Of a stretch of DNA of 64,000 bases, positions 37,856 to 46,478 are shown in pieces (position 1 is the first letter of the stretch; each line of letters opens with the position of its first letter). Source of the stretch: JAAYAO01 sp051133435 (lineage in GTDB: Bacteria; Actinomycetota; Actinomycetes; Propionibacteriales; Propionibacteriaceae). Position numbers and translations under genes: made by a program. Where the stretch lies: contig NZ_JBPGNY010000002.1 of assembly GCF_051133435.1 (NCBI RefSeq), positions 310,001-374,000 of the forward strand, written 5' to 3'. The notes under the pieces are model-generated. The model was not told the DNA's origin. It saw nothing but the letters and a program-made list of their open reading frames with translations, and made no database searches.

Positions 37856-38505
37856 CACTGATTCCCTTCGGGTTGCCCGGCCAGGGTGGCCAGGACGTTG
37901 GTGGTGGTCTCGGCTTGCGGAGCGGTCAATGCCGCCAGGGCGACCTCGACCAGGTCGGCCACCAGCCGATCGTTGTCGGCGGGGTAGCTGTGTTCGCCCT
38001 CGTGCCGGGCCAGGGTGACCATGATCAGGGTCATCAGGGCGCTGACCCGCAGTTTCGCGGTCGGGCCTTCGACAGGGGCATGGACGGCCATGATCTTGGT
38101 GATCCGGCGCAGGCTCTCGGCCTGCAGACTTTCTTCGAAGAGGTCGGACAGGGCCGGATCGGTGATCGCCTGCTGCAGGAAACGGGCGTAGTAACTGCCC
38201 GGTTTGGCGACGGTTTCGGCCGCCAGTGGGCCGATCATGGCCTCGACCGTCTGCCGGGGCGAGGGGGTGATGCCCTGTTCGTCCCAACCGTTCAAGATCT
38301 TCAGGCGTCGGTCGTTGACCGGCTCCATCCGGGATTCCACCACCGCCGCGAGCAGACCCCGTTTGGAACCGAAGTGGTACTGGGCGGCCGATTTGTTCGA
38401 CTGCTTCGCCTCGATCTGCACGTCCTTGAGGGTCAGCGCCGCCAGTCCGCGTTCGGCGATCAACCGCTCGGCGGCGTCGATCATCGCTTCCTTGGCGCTG
38501 CTCAT
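37855..38505 (-). CDS. TetR family regulator of the dioxygenase operon
   Basis: 216 residues. The N-terminal helix-turn-helix spans ~residues 5-50 (MIDAAERLIAERGLAALTLK, then SAAQYHFGSKRGLLAAVV). The C-terminal ligand and dimer domain is typical in length. An 18-bp palindrome lies directly upstream of its start, which fits autoregulation and control of the downstream dioxygenase. Effector unknown. Confidence 0.9.
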   Translation of the reverse strand: MSSAKEAMIDAAERLIAERGLAALTLKDVQIEAKQSNKSAAQYHFGSKRGLLAAVVESRMEPVNDRRLKILNGWDEQGITPSPRQTVEAMIGPLAAETVAKPGSYYARFLQQAITDPALSDLFEESLQAESLRRITKIMAVHAPVEGPTAKLRVSALMTLIMVTLARHEGEHSYPADNDRLVADLVEVALAALTAPQAETTTNVLATLAGQPEGNQ

Positions 38506-38508
38506 GCG

Positions 38509-38526
38509 CCAAGTCTTAAGGCTTGG
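38509..38526. promoter_or_regulatory. TetR-type operator palindrome
   Basis: CCAAGTCTTAAGGCTTGG matches its reverse complement at 16 of 18 positions around a central CTTAAG. It begins 3 bp upstream of the TetR start codon at 38505, so it overlaps the likely promoter; an AAGACT hexamer within it ends 6 nt before the start. Confidence 0.65.
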
Positions 38527-38575
38527 TCCTCAATCGCGCAAGGACCCGTGCCACTCCCCGGTCAGCTGAACCCGG

Positions 38576-39454
38576 TCAGCTGAACTCGGGCGGCTTGATC
38601 CGGCGCAGGCCGACCGGCTGGAACAGCCCGGTCAACTCGCTCGCCACCACCGAGGCGATGTCGCGCGCAGTGCATTCCGGGGGTAGGTAGGCATCCCGAT
38701 CGATCACCGCCGGATGGGAACAAACCATCAGCGACTGCCCGTCGAAGCGGAAGACCTGACCCGACACCCCGTCGCTGAGTTCGGACAGCAGGTACACCAC
38801 CAGCGGCGCGTTGAGTTCCGGGCTGATCCCGACGTTCTGTCCGGCGGCCCGGGGGCCGAGGAATTCCTCGTAGGCGTCGGCCATCCGGGTGTGGGCGTTG
38901 GGTGAGATCGCATTCACCCGCACTCCCTCGGCGACCAGATCGTGCGACCAGGAGTAGGTCAGGGTTGCCACCGCGGCCTTGGCCGCCCCGTACACCGCCA
39001 TCGCCGGGGCGCCCATCTGCTGCCCGGAGGTGACGTTGACGATCACCCCGCGGCCGGCGGCGCACATGTGCTGCAGGGCATGGGTGGTGCAGGCGACCGT
39101 GCCGATCACCGAGGAGTTCACCACGTCCAGGGTGTCGCGGCGGGTCTGCTCCTCGGGACGGTTGATCCGCAGCACCCCGGCGTTGTTGACCAGCCCGTCG
39201 ATGGCGCCGAAGGAGTCGACGCACAGGTTGATCAGTTCGCCCGCCGCATCCCAGTCACTGACGTCCTGGACGCCGGCGATCGCTCGTCCGCCACTGTTGG
39301 TGATTTCGGCGACCGTGTCGTTCGCGGCGTCCCGGTCGAGGTCGTTGACCACCACCGCGGCACCTTCGGCGGCCGCAGCCAGGGCATAGGCCCGGCCGAG
39401 TCCCCGTCCCGAGCCGGTGATCACCACGGCCCGTCCGTCCAGCAGCTTGTCCAT
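38576..39454 (-). CDS. Short-chain dehydrogenase/reductase (last gene of lipid operon)
   Basis: A 292-residue classical SDR. It has the NAD(P)-binding TGSGRGLGRAYALAAAAEG motif at ~13-31, NNAG at ~90, catalytic Ser in VNVTSGQQMG and YxxxK in AVYGAAKAAV. Asp in VVVNDLDRD after beta-2 suggests NAD preference. The long C-terminus (VASELTGLFQPVGLRRIKPP) resembles the multifunctional-enzyme type hydroxyacyl-CoA dehydrogenase SDRs. It follows the acyl-CoA dehydrogenase gene by 24 bp and probably oxidises a hydroxyacyl-CoA intermediate. Confidence 0.88.
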   Translation of the reverse strand: MDKLLDGRAVVITGSGRGLGRAYALAAAAEGAAVVVNDLDRDAANDTVAEITNSGGRAIAGVQDVSDWDAAGELINLCVDSFGAIDGLVNNAGVLRINRPEEQTRRDTLDVVNSSVIGTVACTTHALQHMCAAGRGVIVNVTSGQQMGAPAMAVYGAAKAAVATLTYSWSHDLVAEGVRVNAISPNAHTRMADAYEEFLGPRAAGQNVGISPELNAPLVVYLLSELSDGVSGQVFRFDGQSLMVCSHPAVIDRDAYLPPECTARDIASVVASELTGLFQPVGLRRIKPPEFS

Positions 39455-39478
39455 GGTTCTCCTCGCCCCGGGTGGTGC

Positions 39479-40777
39479 TCAGCGGTACTTGCGCAGTTCC
39501 ACTCTGGCCACAGTACGCAGATGCACTTCGTCGGGACCATCGGCGATGCCGAGAATCCGGGCCGAGGCCCACATCCGGGCCAGCGGGACGTCCTCGGTGA
39601 CGCCGAGGCCGCCGTGGGCCTGGATCGAGCGGTCGAGCACCTGCCGGGCGACCCGCGGGCCGATCACCTTGATCGCGGCGATCTCGGTGGCCGCACCCTT
39701 GGCACCAACCCGGTCGATCATCCAGGCCGCCTTGGTGACCAGCAGCCGGGCCATCTCGATTTCCATCCGGGATTCGGCGATCCAGGTGCGCACCACCCCC
39801 TGCTCGGACAGCTTCTGCCCGAAAGGTTCGCGCTCCATCGAGCGGCGCACCATCATGTCCAGGGCGCGTTCTGCCATGCCGATACAGCGCATCGCGTGGT
39901 GGATCCGTCCCGGACCCAACCGGGCCTGGGCCAGGGCGAAACCGGAACCTTCCTCACCGATCAGATTGCTGACCGGCACCCGGACGTTGTCGAAGGTGAT
40001 CTCACCATGACCCTGCTGGTCGTGGTAGCCGTACAGCGGCAGCGAGCGGTGCACCGTCACCCCGGGGGTGTCGACCGGCACCAGAATGAACGACTGCTGC
40101 TGATGCGGTGGTGCGTCGGGGGCGATCCGTCCCATCAGCACCAGGATCTTGCAGCGCGGATCACCCACCCCGGTGGTCCACCACTTGCGGCCGTTGATCA
40201 CGTACTCGTCGCCGTCGCGGACGATGGCGGTGGAGATATTGCGCGCATCCGAGGACGCGACCTCGGGTTCGGTCATCGAGAAGCCCGACCGCATCGTCCC
40301 GTCCAGCAGCGGTTCGAGCCACTGCTTCTTCTGCTCCTCGGTGCCGAACAGGTGCAGGATTTCCATGTTGCCGGTGGACGGGGCGTTGCAGTTGAAGGCG
40401 TCCGGGGCCAGGTAGGGCGAGCGGCCGGTGACCTCGGCGATGTAGGCGTAGTCGAGGTTCGACAGCCCCGAAATATCGGGCAGAAAGAGATTCCACAGAC
40501 CGCGTTTGCGGGCCTCGGCCTTGAGTTCCTCGACGATCGGCGGCAGGTCGTGGCGGCGGTCGGTGCCGGCCTGTTCGGCCAGTTGCCGGGCGTGGACGGG
40601 TTCGGCCGGGTAGACGAACTCGTCCATGAAGTCGATCGCCCGCTCCAGCATCTCGCGGCCCTTGGCCGAGGGGGCGAGGTTCATCTCCTCGAAGATCTCC
40701 GGGCCGCGGTGCACCGTGCGGTACGGGTGTTTGGCCTGCGCGGCGTACTCGGCGGCGTGCGCCTGGTCGATATTCAT
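39479..40777 (-). CDS. ACAD10/11-type acyl-CoA dehydrogenase
   Basis: 432 residues from ATG 40777, overlapping the stop of the upstream quinone oxidoreductase gene by ATGA. Motifs are close to the ACAD10/ACAD11 subfamily: GNMEILHLFGTEEQKKQWL, MTEPEVASSDARNIS, YVINGRKWWTTGVG, ARLGPGRIHHAMRCIGMAER and the end GIADGPDEVHLRTVARVEL. FAD-dependent. In ACAD11 this domain is fused to an aminoglycoside-phosphotransferase-like kinase, and the pair acts on 4-hydroxyacyl-CoA through a phosphorylated intermediate. Here a separate kinase of that type lies at 44848, divergent from this operon. Confidence 0.9.
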   Translation of the reverse strand: MNIDQAHAAEYAAQAKHPYRTVHRGPEIFEEMNLAPSAKGREMLERAIDFMDEFVYPAEPVHARQLAEQAGTDRRHDLPPIVEELKAEARKRGLWNLFLPDISGLSNLDYAYIAEVTGRSPYLAPDAFNCNAPSTGNMEILHLFGTEEQKKQWLEPLLDGTMRSGFSMTEPEVASSDARNISTAIVRDGDEYVINGRKWWTTGVGDPRCKILVLMGRIAPDAPPHQQQSFILVPVDTPGVTVHRSLPLYGYHDQQGHGEITFDNVRVPVSNLIGEEGSGFALAQARLGPGRIHHAMRCIGMAERALDMMVRRSMEREPFGQKLSEQGVVRTWIAESRMEIEMARLLVTKAAWMIDRVGAKGAATEIAAIKVIGPRVARQVLDRSIQAHGGLGVTEDVPLARMWASARILGIADGPDEVHLRTVARVELRKYR

Positions 40778-41763
40778 CGGTTCTCCTCGCCGGCGGTGAG
40801 CATGCATTTGCCGCGGGCCTTGCGATCGAGGACGTACTGCAGGGCTTCGGCAGCCTCGGCCAGCGGCCAAGTGCGGTCGATGTGCGGACGGAGCTTGCCC
40901 TCGGCGACCCAGCCGAGCATCACGTCCATGTTGTGGCGTTGCAGTTCGGGGTTGCGGCGCGCCCAGGCTCCCCACTGGAAGCCGAAGAGGGTGCCCTCCT
41001 TGATCAGCAGCCGGTTCATGCCGACCTTGGGGATCGTCCCGGACGCATACCCGATGCTGAGGTAGCGACCCTCGACGGCCAGCCGCCGTACCGCGGCATC
41101 GGCCAGATCACCGCCGACCGGGTCGTAGATCACGTCAGCACCACGACCGCCGGTGAGTTCCTTGACCGCATCGCCCAGGTCGGTGTCGCTGTACCGGATC
41201 AGCTCGTCGGCCCCGTAGCTGCGGGCCAGCTCCAGCTTGTCGTCACTGGAGGCGGCAGCGATCACCCGGGCGCCGAGTTGGTGGCCGATCTCAACCGCAG
41301 TCAGCCCGACCCCACCGGCGGCACCGAGCACCAGCAGGGTTTCGCCGGGTTGCAGCCGGGCCCGGTCGACCAGGCCGTGGTAGGACGTGCCGTGCGCCAC
41401 CGGCATCGCGGCCGCATCCAGCGCCGACACCGCATCGGGCAGCGGGTAGACCATCTCGGCCGGTGCCAGTACCTGTTCGGCATAACCGCCCATCCGACAG
41501 AAGGCGACCACCCGCTGCCCCACCGACAGGCCTTCGACGTCGTCACCGACGGCCAGGATCGTCCCGGCGGCCTCGGAGCCCGGGGTGAACGGCAGCTCGG
41601 GCTTGGTCTGATAGGTGCCGGCCACCAGCAGCCCATCGGGGAAGTTCACCCCGGCCGCTTCCGTCGCGAGCAGCACCTGGCCCGGGCCCGGCACCGGGTC
41701 GGCAACCTCGGTGAACTGCAGACGGTCGGGGGTTCCCAACTCGGTCACGACATGGGCCAGCAT
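40774..41763 (-). CDS. NADPH:quinone oxidoreductase (MDR family)
   Basis: 329 residues; ATG 41763 follows GGGGAGGG. It is a zinc-independent medium-chain dehydrogenase of the quinone oxidoreductase group: a GroES-like N-terminus (ATEAAGVNFPDGLLVAGTY), then the Rossmann motif LVLGAAGGVGLTAVEIGHQL. ADVIYDPVGGDLADAAVRRL and LFGFQWGAWARRNPELQ follow. It may reduce enoyl-CoA, enone or quinone substrates. Its position inside an acyl-CoA catabolic operon, overlapping the dehydrogenase gene, favours an enone- or enoyl-type substrate, but this is inference. Confidence 0.9.
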   Translation of the reverse strand: MLAHVVTELGTPDRLQFTEVADPVPGPGQVLLATEAAGVNFPDGLLVAGTYQTKPELPFTPGSEAAGTILAVGDDVEGLSVGQRVVAFCRMGGYAEQVLAPAEMVYPLPDAVSALDAAAMPVAHGTSYHGLVDRARLQPGETLLVLGAAGGVGLTAVEIGHQLGARVIAAASSDDKLELARSYGADELIRYSDTDLGDAVKELTGGRGADVIYDPVGGDLADAAVRRLAVEGRYLSIGYASGTIPKVGMNRLLIKEGTLFGFQWGAWARRNPELQRHNMDVMLGWVAEGKLRPHIDRTWPLAEAAEALQYVLDRKARGKCMLTAGEENR

Positions 41764-41803
41764 GCGCCCTCCCCTTTCTGCGTGGCTTTCCGTTCGGTGT
41801 GGA

Positions 41804-42679
41804 TCAGTCGCGGTCGCGCAGGGCGGCGTCGAGTTCGGCGACGGTCCAGCGCTGACCCTGATCGATCGTCCAGTCGTAGCTCCAGCCGCGGAAGCGCCGG
41901 ATCTCGCCACCCTTGGCGTAGTAGACCGCGCCCGATTTGGGGCAGTCGGCGGTCAGCAGCCAGGCCACCAGCGGCGAGACATTGCCCGGGTGGTACACGT
42001 CGAACTCGTTCGGGTCGGACGGGGCGGCGACCATCTCACCGATGCCGGGCAGGTCCTCGGTCATCCGGGTGCGGGCGACCGGCACCAGCGAGTTGATCCG
42101 GGTGCCGTAGCGGGAGAACTCCTCGGCCAGAATCAGCGTCATCGCGGCGACGCCTGCCTTGGCGGCACCGTAGTTGCTCTGCCCGACCTGACCGAGCAGG
42201 CCCGAGGTGGACGAAACGGTCACCACCGAGGCCTGCGGGTCGGTGCCGGACTTCGACAGGCCGCGCCAGTGCGCGGCGAAGGCCCGCACCGGGGCGAAGG
42301 TGGCGCGCAACTGGCCGGTGATCACGGTGTCCCAGTCGTCGTCCGACATGTTGACGAACATCTTGTCGCGCAGGATGCCGGCGTTGGTGACCAGACCGTG
42401 GACCGCCCCGAACTTGTCCAGGGTGGATTCCAGCAGCGCCTGGGCACCGTCGGTGGTCGCCACGTCGTGGGTGTCGGCGATCGCCGTACCGCCGGCGGCG
42501 GTGATCTCGGCGGCCACCTTCTCGGCGATCGATGCGTCGGGGTTGGTGCCGTCGGCGTCCACGCCGGAGTCGTTCACCACCACCGACGCGCCTTCCTGCG
42601 CGGCGAGCAGGGCGTGTTCGCGGCCCATCCCTCGTCCGGCTCCGGTCACCACAACGACTCTGTCGGTCAAGCTGCCCAT
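41804..42679 (-). CDS. Short-chain dehydrogenase/reductase, MFE/17beta-HSD4-like
   Basis: A 291-residue SDR. The NAD-binding motif VTGAGRGMGREHALLAAQEG lies near residue 12; NNDSG-like VVVNDSGVDADGT follows beta-2; NAG is in TNAGILRDKMFVNMSDDDW; catalytic Ser/Tyr/Lys are in VSSTSGLLGQVGQSNYGAAK. Sequence style matches the hydroxyacyl-CoA dehydrogenase domain of peroxisomal multifunctional enzyme type 2, so beta-oxidation of branched or ring-derived acyl-CoA is plausible. It lies 40 bp from each neighbour in the operon. Confidence 0.88.
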   Translation of the reverse strand: MGSLTDRVVVVTGAGRGMGREHALLAAQEGASVVVNDSGVDADGTNPDASIAEKVAAEITAAGGTAIADTHDVATTDGAQALLESTLDKFGAVHGLVTNAGILRDKMFVNMSDDDWDTVITGQLRATFAPVRAFAAHWRGLSKSGTDPQASVVTVSSTSGLLGQVGQSNYGAAKAGVAAMTLILAEEFSRYGTRINSLVPVARTRMTEDLPGIGEMVAAPSDPNEFDVYHPGNVSPLVAWLLTADCPKSGAVYYAKGGEIRRFRGWSYDWTIDQGQRWTVAELDAALRDRD

Positions 42680-42719
42680 AGTTCTGCCTTTCGGAGTTCG
42701 CGTCCGCGTGCTGCGCGGC

Positions 42720-43820
42720 TCAGTTGGTCGGGACGAGGCGGTTCAGGGTTTCGTCGGCCTCGCGCATGATGCGGGTGATCAGTTCGTCGACGCTGGGGAC
42801 ATCGTCGATCAGGCCGACGACCTGGCCGGTGGCCATCACACCCATGTCGGTGCGGCCCTCCAACAGGGCGGCCCGATACAGCATCGGGGCGTTCGCGGCC
42901 ATCACCACCTGGCTCCAGGTCAGGCCCTGGTTCTTCTTCATCGCCAGACCCTCCTTGATCATCTCCGGGATCGGGATGCCGGAGATCTTCTGGAAGGCCA
43001 GCGCATTGCGTCCGGCCCGCAGCAGTCGGGTGATGAAGTTGGTCTTCTCCAGTTTCGCGACGGTGCCGGCGTTCAACACCCGCTGCGGCACCCCGTCCAC
43101 CTCGGTGGTGACGACGGTGTCGGTGACGCCCTTGGACAGGTACACGTCCTTGACCGCCTGCGACACCGGGGAGTCGCTGGTCATCATGAAGCGGGTGCCC
43201 ATCGCCATCGCGTCGGCGCCGTAGGCCAGCGCGGAGACCAGGCCACGGCCGTCGAAGTAGCCGCCGGCACCGACCACCACGATGTCGACCGCGTCGACGA
43301 CCTGGGGCAGCAACAGGCTGGTGGGTACCGAACCGGTGTGGCCACCACCCTCACCACCCTGGACGACGACCGCGTCGGCACCCCAGCCGGCGACCTTCTC
43401 GGCGTGCCGGCGGGCACCGATCGAGGGGACGACGACCATGCCGCCCTCCTTGCACTTCTCGATCAGCGGCTGCTTGGGGGCCAGCGCGAAGGAGGCCACT
43501 TTGACGCCGGTGCGGGCCATCAGGGCGATCCGCTTCTCGACGTCGGGCTGGTCGGCACGCACGTTGACGCCGAAGGGCTTGTCGGTGAGCGATTTGATCT
43601 CGTCGATCGCGGCCACCAGCTCTTCGTAGGAGAGCAGGCCGGAACTCAGGATGCCCAGGCCGCCCGCGTTGGCGGTGGCGGCGGTGAGCTTGGCGTCCGA
43701 GACATAGCCCATGCCGGTCTGGACGATGGGGTAATCGACACCGAACAGTTCACACGCGCGGGTGCGCAGCGCGGGGTGGTACTGGGGTGCTGGGGTCGAT
43801 TCGCTCATGGTGCCGCTCAT
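42720..43820 (-). CDS. Nitronate monooxygenase/2-nitropropane dioxygenase-like flavoprotein
   Basis: 366 residues from ATG 43820, which has GGAGGA 10 nt upstream; an ATG at 43808 is less well placed. TIM-barrel FMN enzyme: YPIVQTGMGYVSDAKLTAA at the N-terminus, GADAVVVQGGEGGGHTGS with the catalytic His, and VVGAGGYFDGRGLVSALAYG. Family members oxidise nitronates or act as enoyl reductases in lipid loci. Its context with acyl-CoA dehydrogenase and SDR genes suggests a lipid-pathway flavoenzyme. It is probably the first gene of the five-gene operon running down to 38576. Confidence 0.88.
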   Translation of the reverse strand: MSGTMSESTPAPQYHPALRTRACELFGVDYPIVQTGMGYVSDAKLTAATANAGGLGILSSGLLSYEELVAAIDEIKSLTDKPFGVNVRADQPDVEKRIALMARTGVKVASFALAPKQPLIEKCKEGGMVVVPSIGARRHAEKVAGWGADAVVVQGGEGGGHTGSVPTSLLLPQVVDAVDIVVVGAGGYFDGRGLVSALAYGADAMAMGTRFMMTSDSPVSQAVKDVYLSKGVTDTVVTTEVDGVPQRVLNAGTVAKLEKTNFITRLLRAGRNALAFQKISGIPIPEMIKEGLAMKKNQGLTWSQVVMAANAPMLYRAALLEGRTDMGVMATGQVVGLIDDVPSVDELITRIMREADETLNRLVPTN

Positions 43821-43913
43821 AGTGCAGGGTTCCTCCGTACGGTTGGTGCTCGCTGGCGAGACTACGGCGTGCACACAGAACCGACACCGAACGTGCCACT
43901 GGCCGGGCGGGGG

Positions 43914-44744
43914 TCACGATCCGTGCCAGCGTTGGGCGGCCAGCCAGGCCAATCCCCGGCTCACTGCGGCCTCGGGTCCTTCGTCCTCGATCGCCGGGCC
44001 GATCAGTTCCAGGTCGATCAGGCCGGTGTAGCCGATCTGCGGCACCAGATCGACCAGCCACGGCAGCGGAATGTCACCGTCGCCGGGCACCCGGCGGGCC
44101 GGCTGATAGTGGGTGCCCAGTTGGTAATCGGAGTACTGCACGATGACGATCCGGTCGCGGTGCTGGGTGAGGGTGTCGGCCAGGTGTTGTTCCTGCCAGG
44201 CACAGAACAGGTCGACGCACAGGGCGAGCCCGGCGCTGGCGGCGAGGGCTGCGGTTTCGCGCACCGAATGGGTGAAACCCAGGTCGGAGCGCACCCACAC
44301 GGTGTTCTCCACCGCCAAGGTGACGGCGTTGCGTTCGGCCAACTCGACCAGCGGTGCGACCTGACGGGCGAAGGCGTCGACGGCTTGGTCGGGGGTCAGC
44401 CGTCCGGACGGGCCGGGGGTGAAGTAGATGATCGGGACGCTGTGGTCACCGGCCCAATGCACGGCATCGGTGAGGATCTGCCGGTGCTGTTGCCACCCGA
44501 GGTCGTCATCGACCGGGCAGAAGGTGCCGGTGACCAGGTAGGAGATGTCGGCCTCGGCGCGGTGCAGTAGGCGGCCGGACTCGGCCCAACCGGTGTCGCG
44601 CAGTTTGTCGATGGCGAGACCCTGGCTGGTGTGCTCGGGCCAGTCGTCGGCGAGTTGCAGTTCGGTGGCCAGCGGCAGATGCAGGAACGGCATCGGGCTG
44701 ACGTTGAAGGTCACCTTCTCGGACTCGTCCATGCAGCCGTTCAT
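43914..44744 (-). CDS. Sugar phosphate isomerase/epimerase-like TIM barrel (AP_endonuc_2)
   Basis: 276 residues from ATG 44744 (ATG 44732 is also possible). The xylose isomerase-like barrel shows VPIIYFTPGPSGRLTPDQAV, ERNAVTLAVENTVWVRSDLG, LALCVDLFCAWQEQ and TGLIDLELIGPAI, placing metal-binding Glu/Asp/His at expected strand ends. It probably isomerises or epimerises a small polar substrate; which one is not evident. It lies 93 bp upstream of the nitronate monooxygenase-like gene on the same strand, so cotranscription is possible. It is divergent from the kinase at 44848. Confidence 0.8.
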   Translation of the reverse strand: MNGCMDESEKVTFNVSPMPFLHLPLATELQLADDWPEHTSQGLAIDKLRDTGWAESGRLLHRAEADISYLVTGTFCPVDDDLGWQQHRQILTDAVHWAGDHSVPIIYFTPGPSGRLTPDQAVDAFARQVAPLVELAERNAVTLAVENTVWVRSDLGFTHSVRETAALAASAGLALCVDLFCAWQEQHLADTLTQHRDRIVIVQYSDYQLGTHYQPARRVPGDGDIPLPWLVDLVPQIGYTGLIDLELIGPAIEDEGPEAAVSRGLAWLAAQRWHGS

Positions 44745-44759
44745 AGCTGCCTGATCCCG

Positions 44760-44795
44760 GTCGGCGCAATCGTCCCGACCGGCGCGATCGTCCCG
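44760..44795. repeat. Two 18-bp tandem copies in a divergent promoter region
   Basis: GTCGGCGCAATCGTCCCG is followed by ACCGGCGCGATCGTCCCG (15 of 18 identical), and a third partial copy GCTGCCGCAATG continues. They lie between the divergent starts at 44744 and 44848 and could be regulator half-sites or slippage products. Confidence 0.6.
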
Positions 44796-44834
44796 GCTGC
44801 CGCAATGTTCGTGTTGGGCCCGGCGCGGGTGCCT

Positions 44835-44840
44835 TAGCGT
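44835..44840 (+). promoter_or_regulatory. Putative -10 (TAGCGT), leaderless
   Basis: TAGCGT ends 7 nt before the GTG at 44848 and overlaps the alternative GTG at 44839, which favours 44848 as the start. Confidence 0.45.
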
Positions 44841-44847
44841 GTCCGGC

Positions 44848-45858
44848 GTGAGCATCCTGGGTATTGAGTCCGCCACCCTGCGTCCTTGGTTGGCCACCGA
44901 ACTGGGCCTGTCGGGGGCGTCCTTCGCCCGCGTCGGCACCGGACGGTCGAACCTCACCTACCTGATCACCGCCGAGGACGGCCGGACCGCGGTGCTGCGG
45001 CGCCCGCCCATGGGTGATCACCCCGCCACCGCGCACGATGTGTTGCGGGAGGGCCGGATCATGGCCGCCCTGCACGAGCAGGTGCCGGTGCCGGAGGTGC
45101 TCGCGATGTGCACCGACACCGAGGTGACCGGGGCGCCGTTCATCGTGATGAGCCAACTCACCGGGCAGGTGGTGGCCTCCCCCGAGGTGGCCGAGACCAT
45201 TGCGCCCGAGCGACGGGCGGCGATGGGTCCGGCGCTGGTCGACGCCCTGGTGCAGTTGCACCGGGTCGACCCGGCCGTGCTGGAGATGCCGCATCTGCTC
45301 GACCGGCGTGATTTCGTCCCCCGGCAGTTGAAGCGGTGGATCGGCAACTGGGAACGCGTCCGTACCCGGGAGTCGGCCGACCTGCCGCGGGCGCACGAGT
45401 TGCTGGCCGCGCGGGTGCCCGAGCAGACCCGGGTGGGCATCGTGCACGGTGACTTCCGGCTCGACAACTGCGTCTTCGACGCGTCCGGACGGGTCGAGGG
45501 TGTGCTGGATTGGGAGCTCGCCACGATCGGTGACCCGTTGGCCGACCTGGGGCAGTTGCTGGTCTATTGGACCGAACCGGACGACGCCGAGACGGCGCTG
45601 TTCGCCCCGCCGACCTCGGTGGGTGGGTTCAGTACCCGGGCCGAACTGGCCGCCCGCTATGAGGAGGCATTCGGCCCGGCGCCGATCGACTACTACCTCG
45701 CCTTCAACTGGTGGAAGGTCGCCTGCATTCTCGAGGACGTCTACTCGCGGATGGTGCGCGGCGCGATGGGTGCGACCGACCGCACCCCCGAATCCTTTGG
45801 CGATCAGGCCGCCCGGGTGGCCCGGCACGCCGTCGAGTTGGCCGAAGCCCTCGACTGA
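44848..45858 (+). CDS. ACAD10/11-type phosphotransferase (APH family kinase)
   Basis: 336 residues from GTG 44848; a GTG at 44839 overlaps the promoter hexamer and is less likely. Kinase features: FARVGTGRSNLTYLITA (Gly-rich loop), AVLRRPP (Lys/Arg region), HGDFRLDNCVFDASG (Brenner's catalytic motif HGDxxxDN) and VLDWELATIGDPLADLG (DFG-equivalent DWE). These match the kinase domain of ACAD10/11, which phosphorylates the 4-hydroxy group of hydroxyacyl-CoA, rather than antibiotic phosphotransferases. Its partner dehydrogenase is at 39479 in the divergent operon. A resistance function is unlikely. Confidence 0.87.
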   Translation: MSILGIESATLRPWLATELGLSGASFARVGTGRSNLTYLITAEDGRTAVLRRPPMGDHPATAHDVLREGRIMAALHEQVPVPEVLAMCTDTEVTGAPFIVMSQLTGQVVASPEVAETIAPERRAAMGPALVDALVQLHRVDPAVLEMPHLLDRRDFVPRQLKRWIGNWERVRTRESADLPRAHELLAARVPEQTRVGIVHGDFRLDNCVFDASGRVEGVLDWELATIGDPLADLGQLLVYWTEPDDAETALFAPPTSVGGFSTRAELAARYEEAFGPAPIDYYLAFNWWKVACILEDVYSRMVRGAMGATDRTPESFGDQAARVARHAVELAEALD

Positions 45859-45884
45859 ACCTTCCCGGCAGGGGTGCGGTTGCC

Positions 45885-45890
45885 TAGGCT
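45885..45890 (+). promoter_or_regulatory. Putative -10 (TAGGCT), leaderless
   Basis: TAGGCT ends 6 nt before the ATG at 45897; no ribosome binding site. Confidence 0.4.
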
Positions 45891-45896
45891 GGGTCG

Positions 45897-46448
45897 ATGG
45901 ATCTCACCGGCACACTGCTCGAGCAGATCGAATGGCACTGGGTGAACCAGTTGCGCCCGCGGCTCGACGGGCTGAGCGATGCGGAGTACTTCTGGGAGCC
46001 GGTGGCCGACTGCTGGAATGTCCGTCCCCGTGGCACGTCGACCGCCCCGATCGCCGCCGGCGCCGGGGATTTCACGATCGATTTCGCCTTCCCCGAACCG
46101 GATCCGGTACCGATCACGACCATCGCGTGGCGCCTCGGGCACATCATCGTCGGGGTGCTCGGCGCCCGGGTCGCCGGCCATTTCGGTGGTCCGCCGATGG
46201 ACTACCGGATTCACCACTACGCCGGCACGGCCGAGGAGGCTTTGGCCCAACTCGATGCCGGTTATGCGGCCTGGACGAACGGGGTCCGAGAACTGGACGA
46301 GGCCGCTTTGGCGGCTTCGTCCGGTGCGGCCGAAGGGCCGTGGGCGGAGTACCCGATGTCGACCCTGGTGCTGCACATCAACCGGGAGTTGATCCACCAC
46401 GGCGCCGAGATCGCCCTGTTGCGCGATCTGTACGCGCATCGCTCTTGA
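45897..46448 (+). CDS. DinB superfamily protein
   Basis: A 183-residue four-helix DinB/DUF664-type protein. It starts MDLTGTLLEQIEWHWVNQLR. The metal-ligand histidines of the family are suggested by IAWRLGHIIVGVLGARVAGH and LVLHINRELIHHGAEIALLR. Members include mycothiol-dependent enzymes such as maleylpyruvate isomerase and many of unknown role. Mycothiol dependence would fit an actinobacterium, but this is not shown here. It has its own promoter-like hexamer, 38 bp after the kinase gene. Confidence 0.85.
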   Translation: MDLTGTLLEQIEWHWVNQLRPRLDGLSDAEYFWEPVADCWNVRPRGTSTAPIAAGAGDFTIDFAFPEPDPVPITTIAWRLGHIIVGVLGARVAGHFGGPPMDYRIHHYAGTAEEALAQLDAGYAAWTNGVRELDEAALAASSGAAEGPWAEYPMSTLVLHINRELIHHGAEIALLRDLYAHRS

Positions 46449-46478
46449 TGCAGGCGCAGCGTTCGTGATGGATGCAGA

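Noticed and set aside
44848..45858. Aminoglycoside resistance phosphotransferase
   Set aside because: The HGDFRLDN and DWELATIGDPLADL motifs match ACAD10/11-type kinases and the neighbourhood is lipid catabolism; no resistance context.
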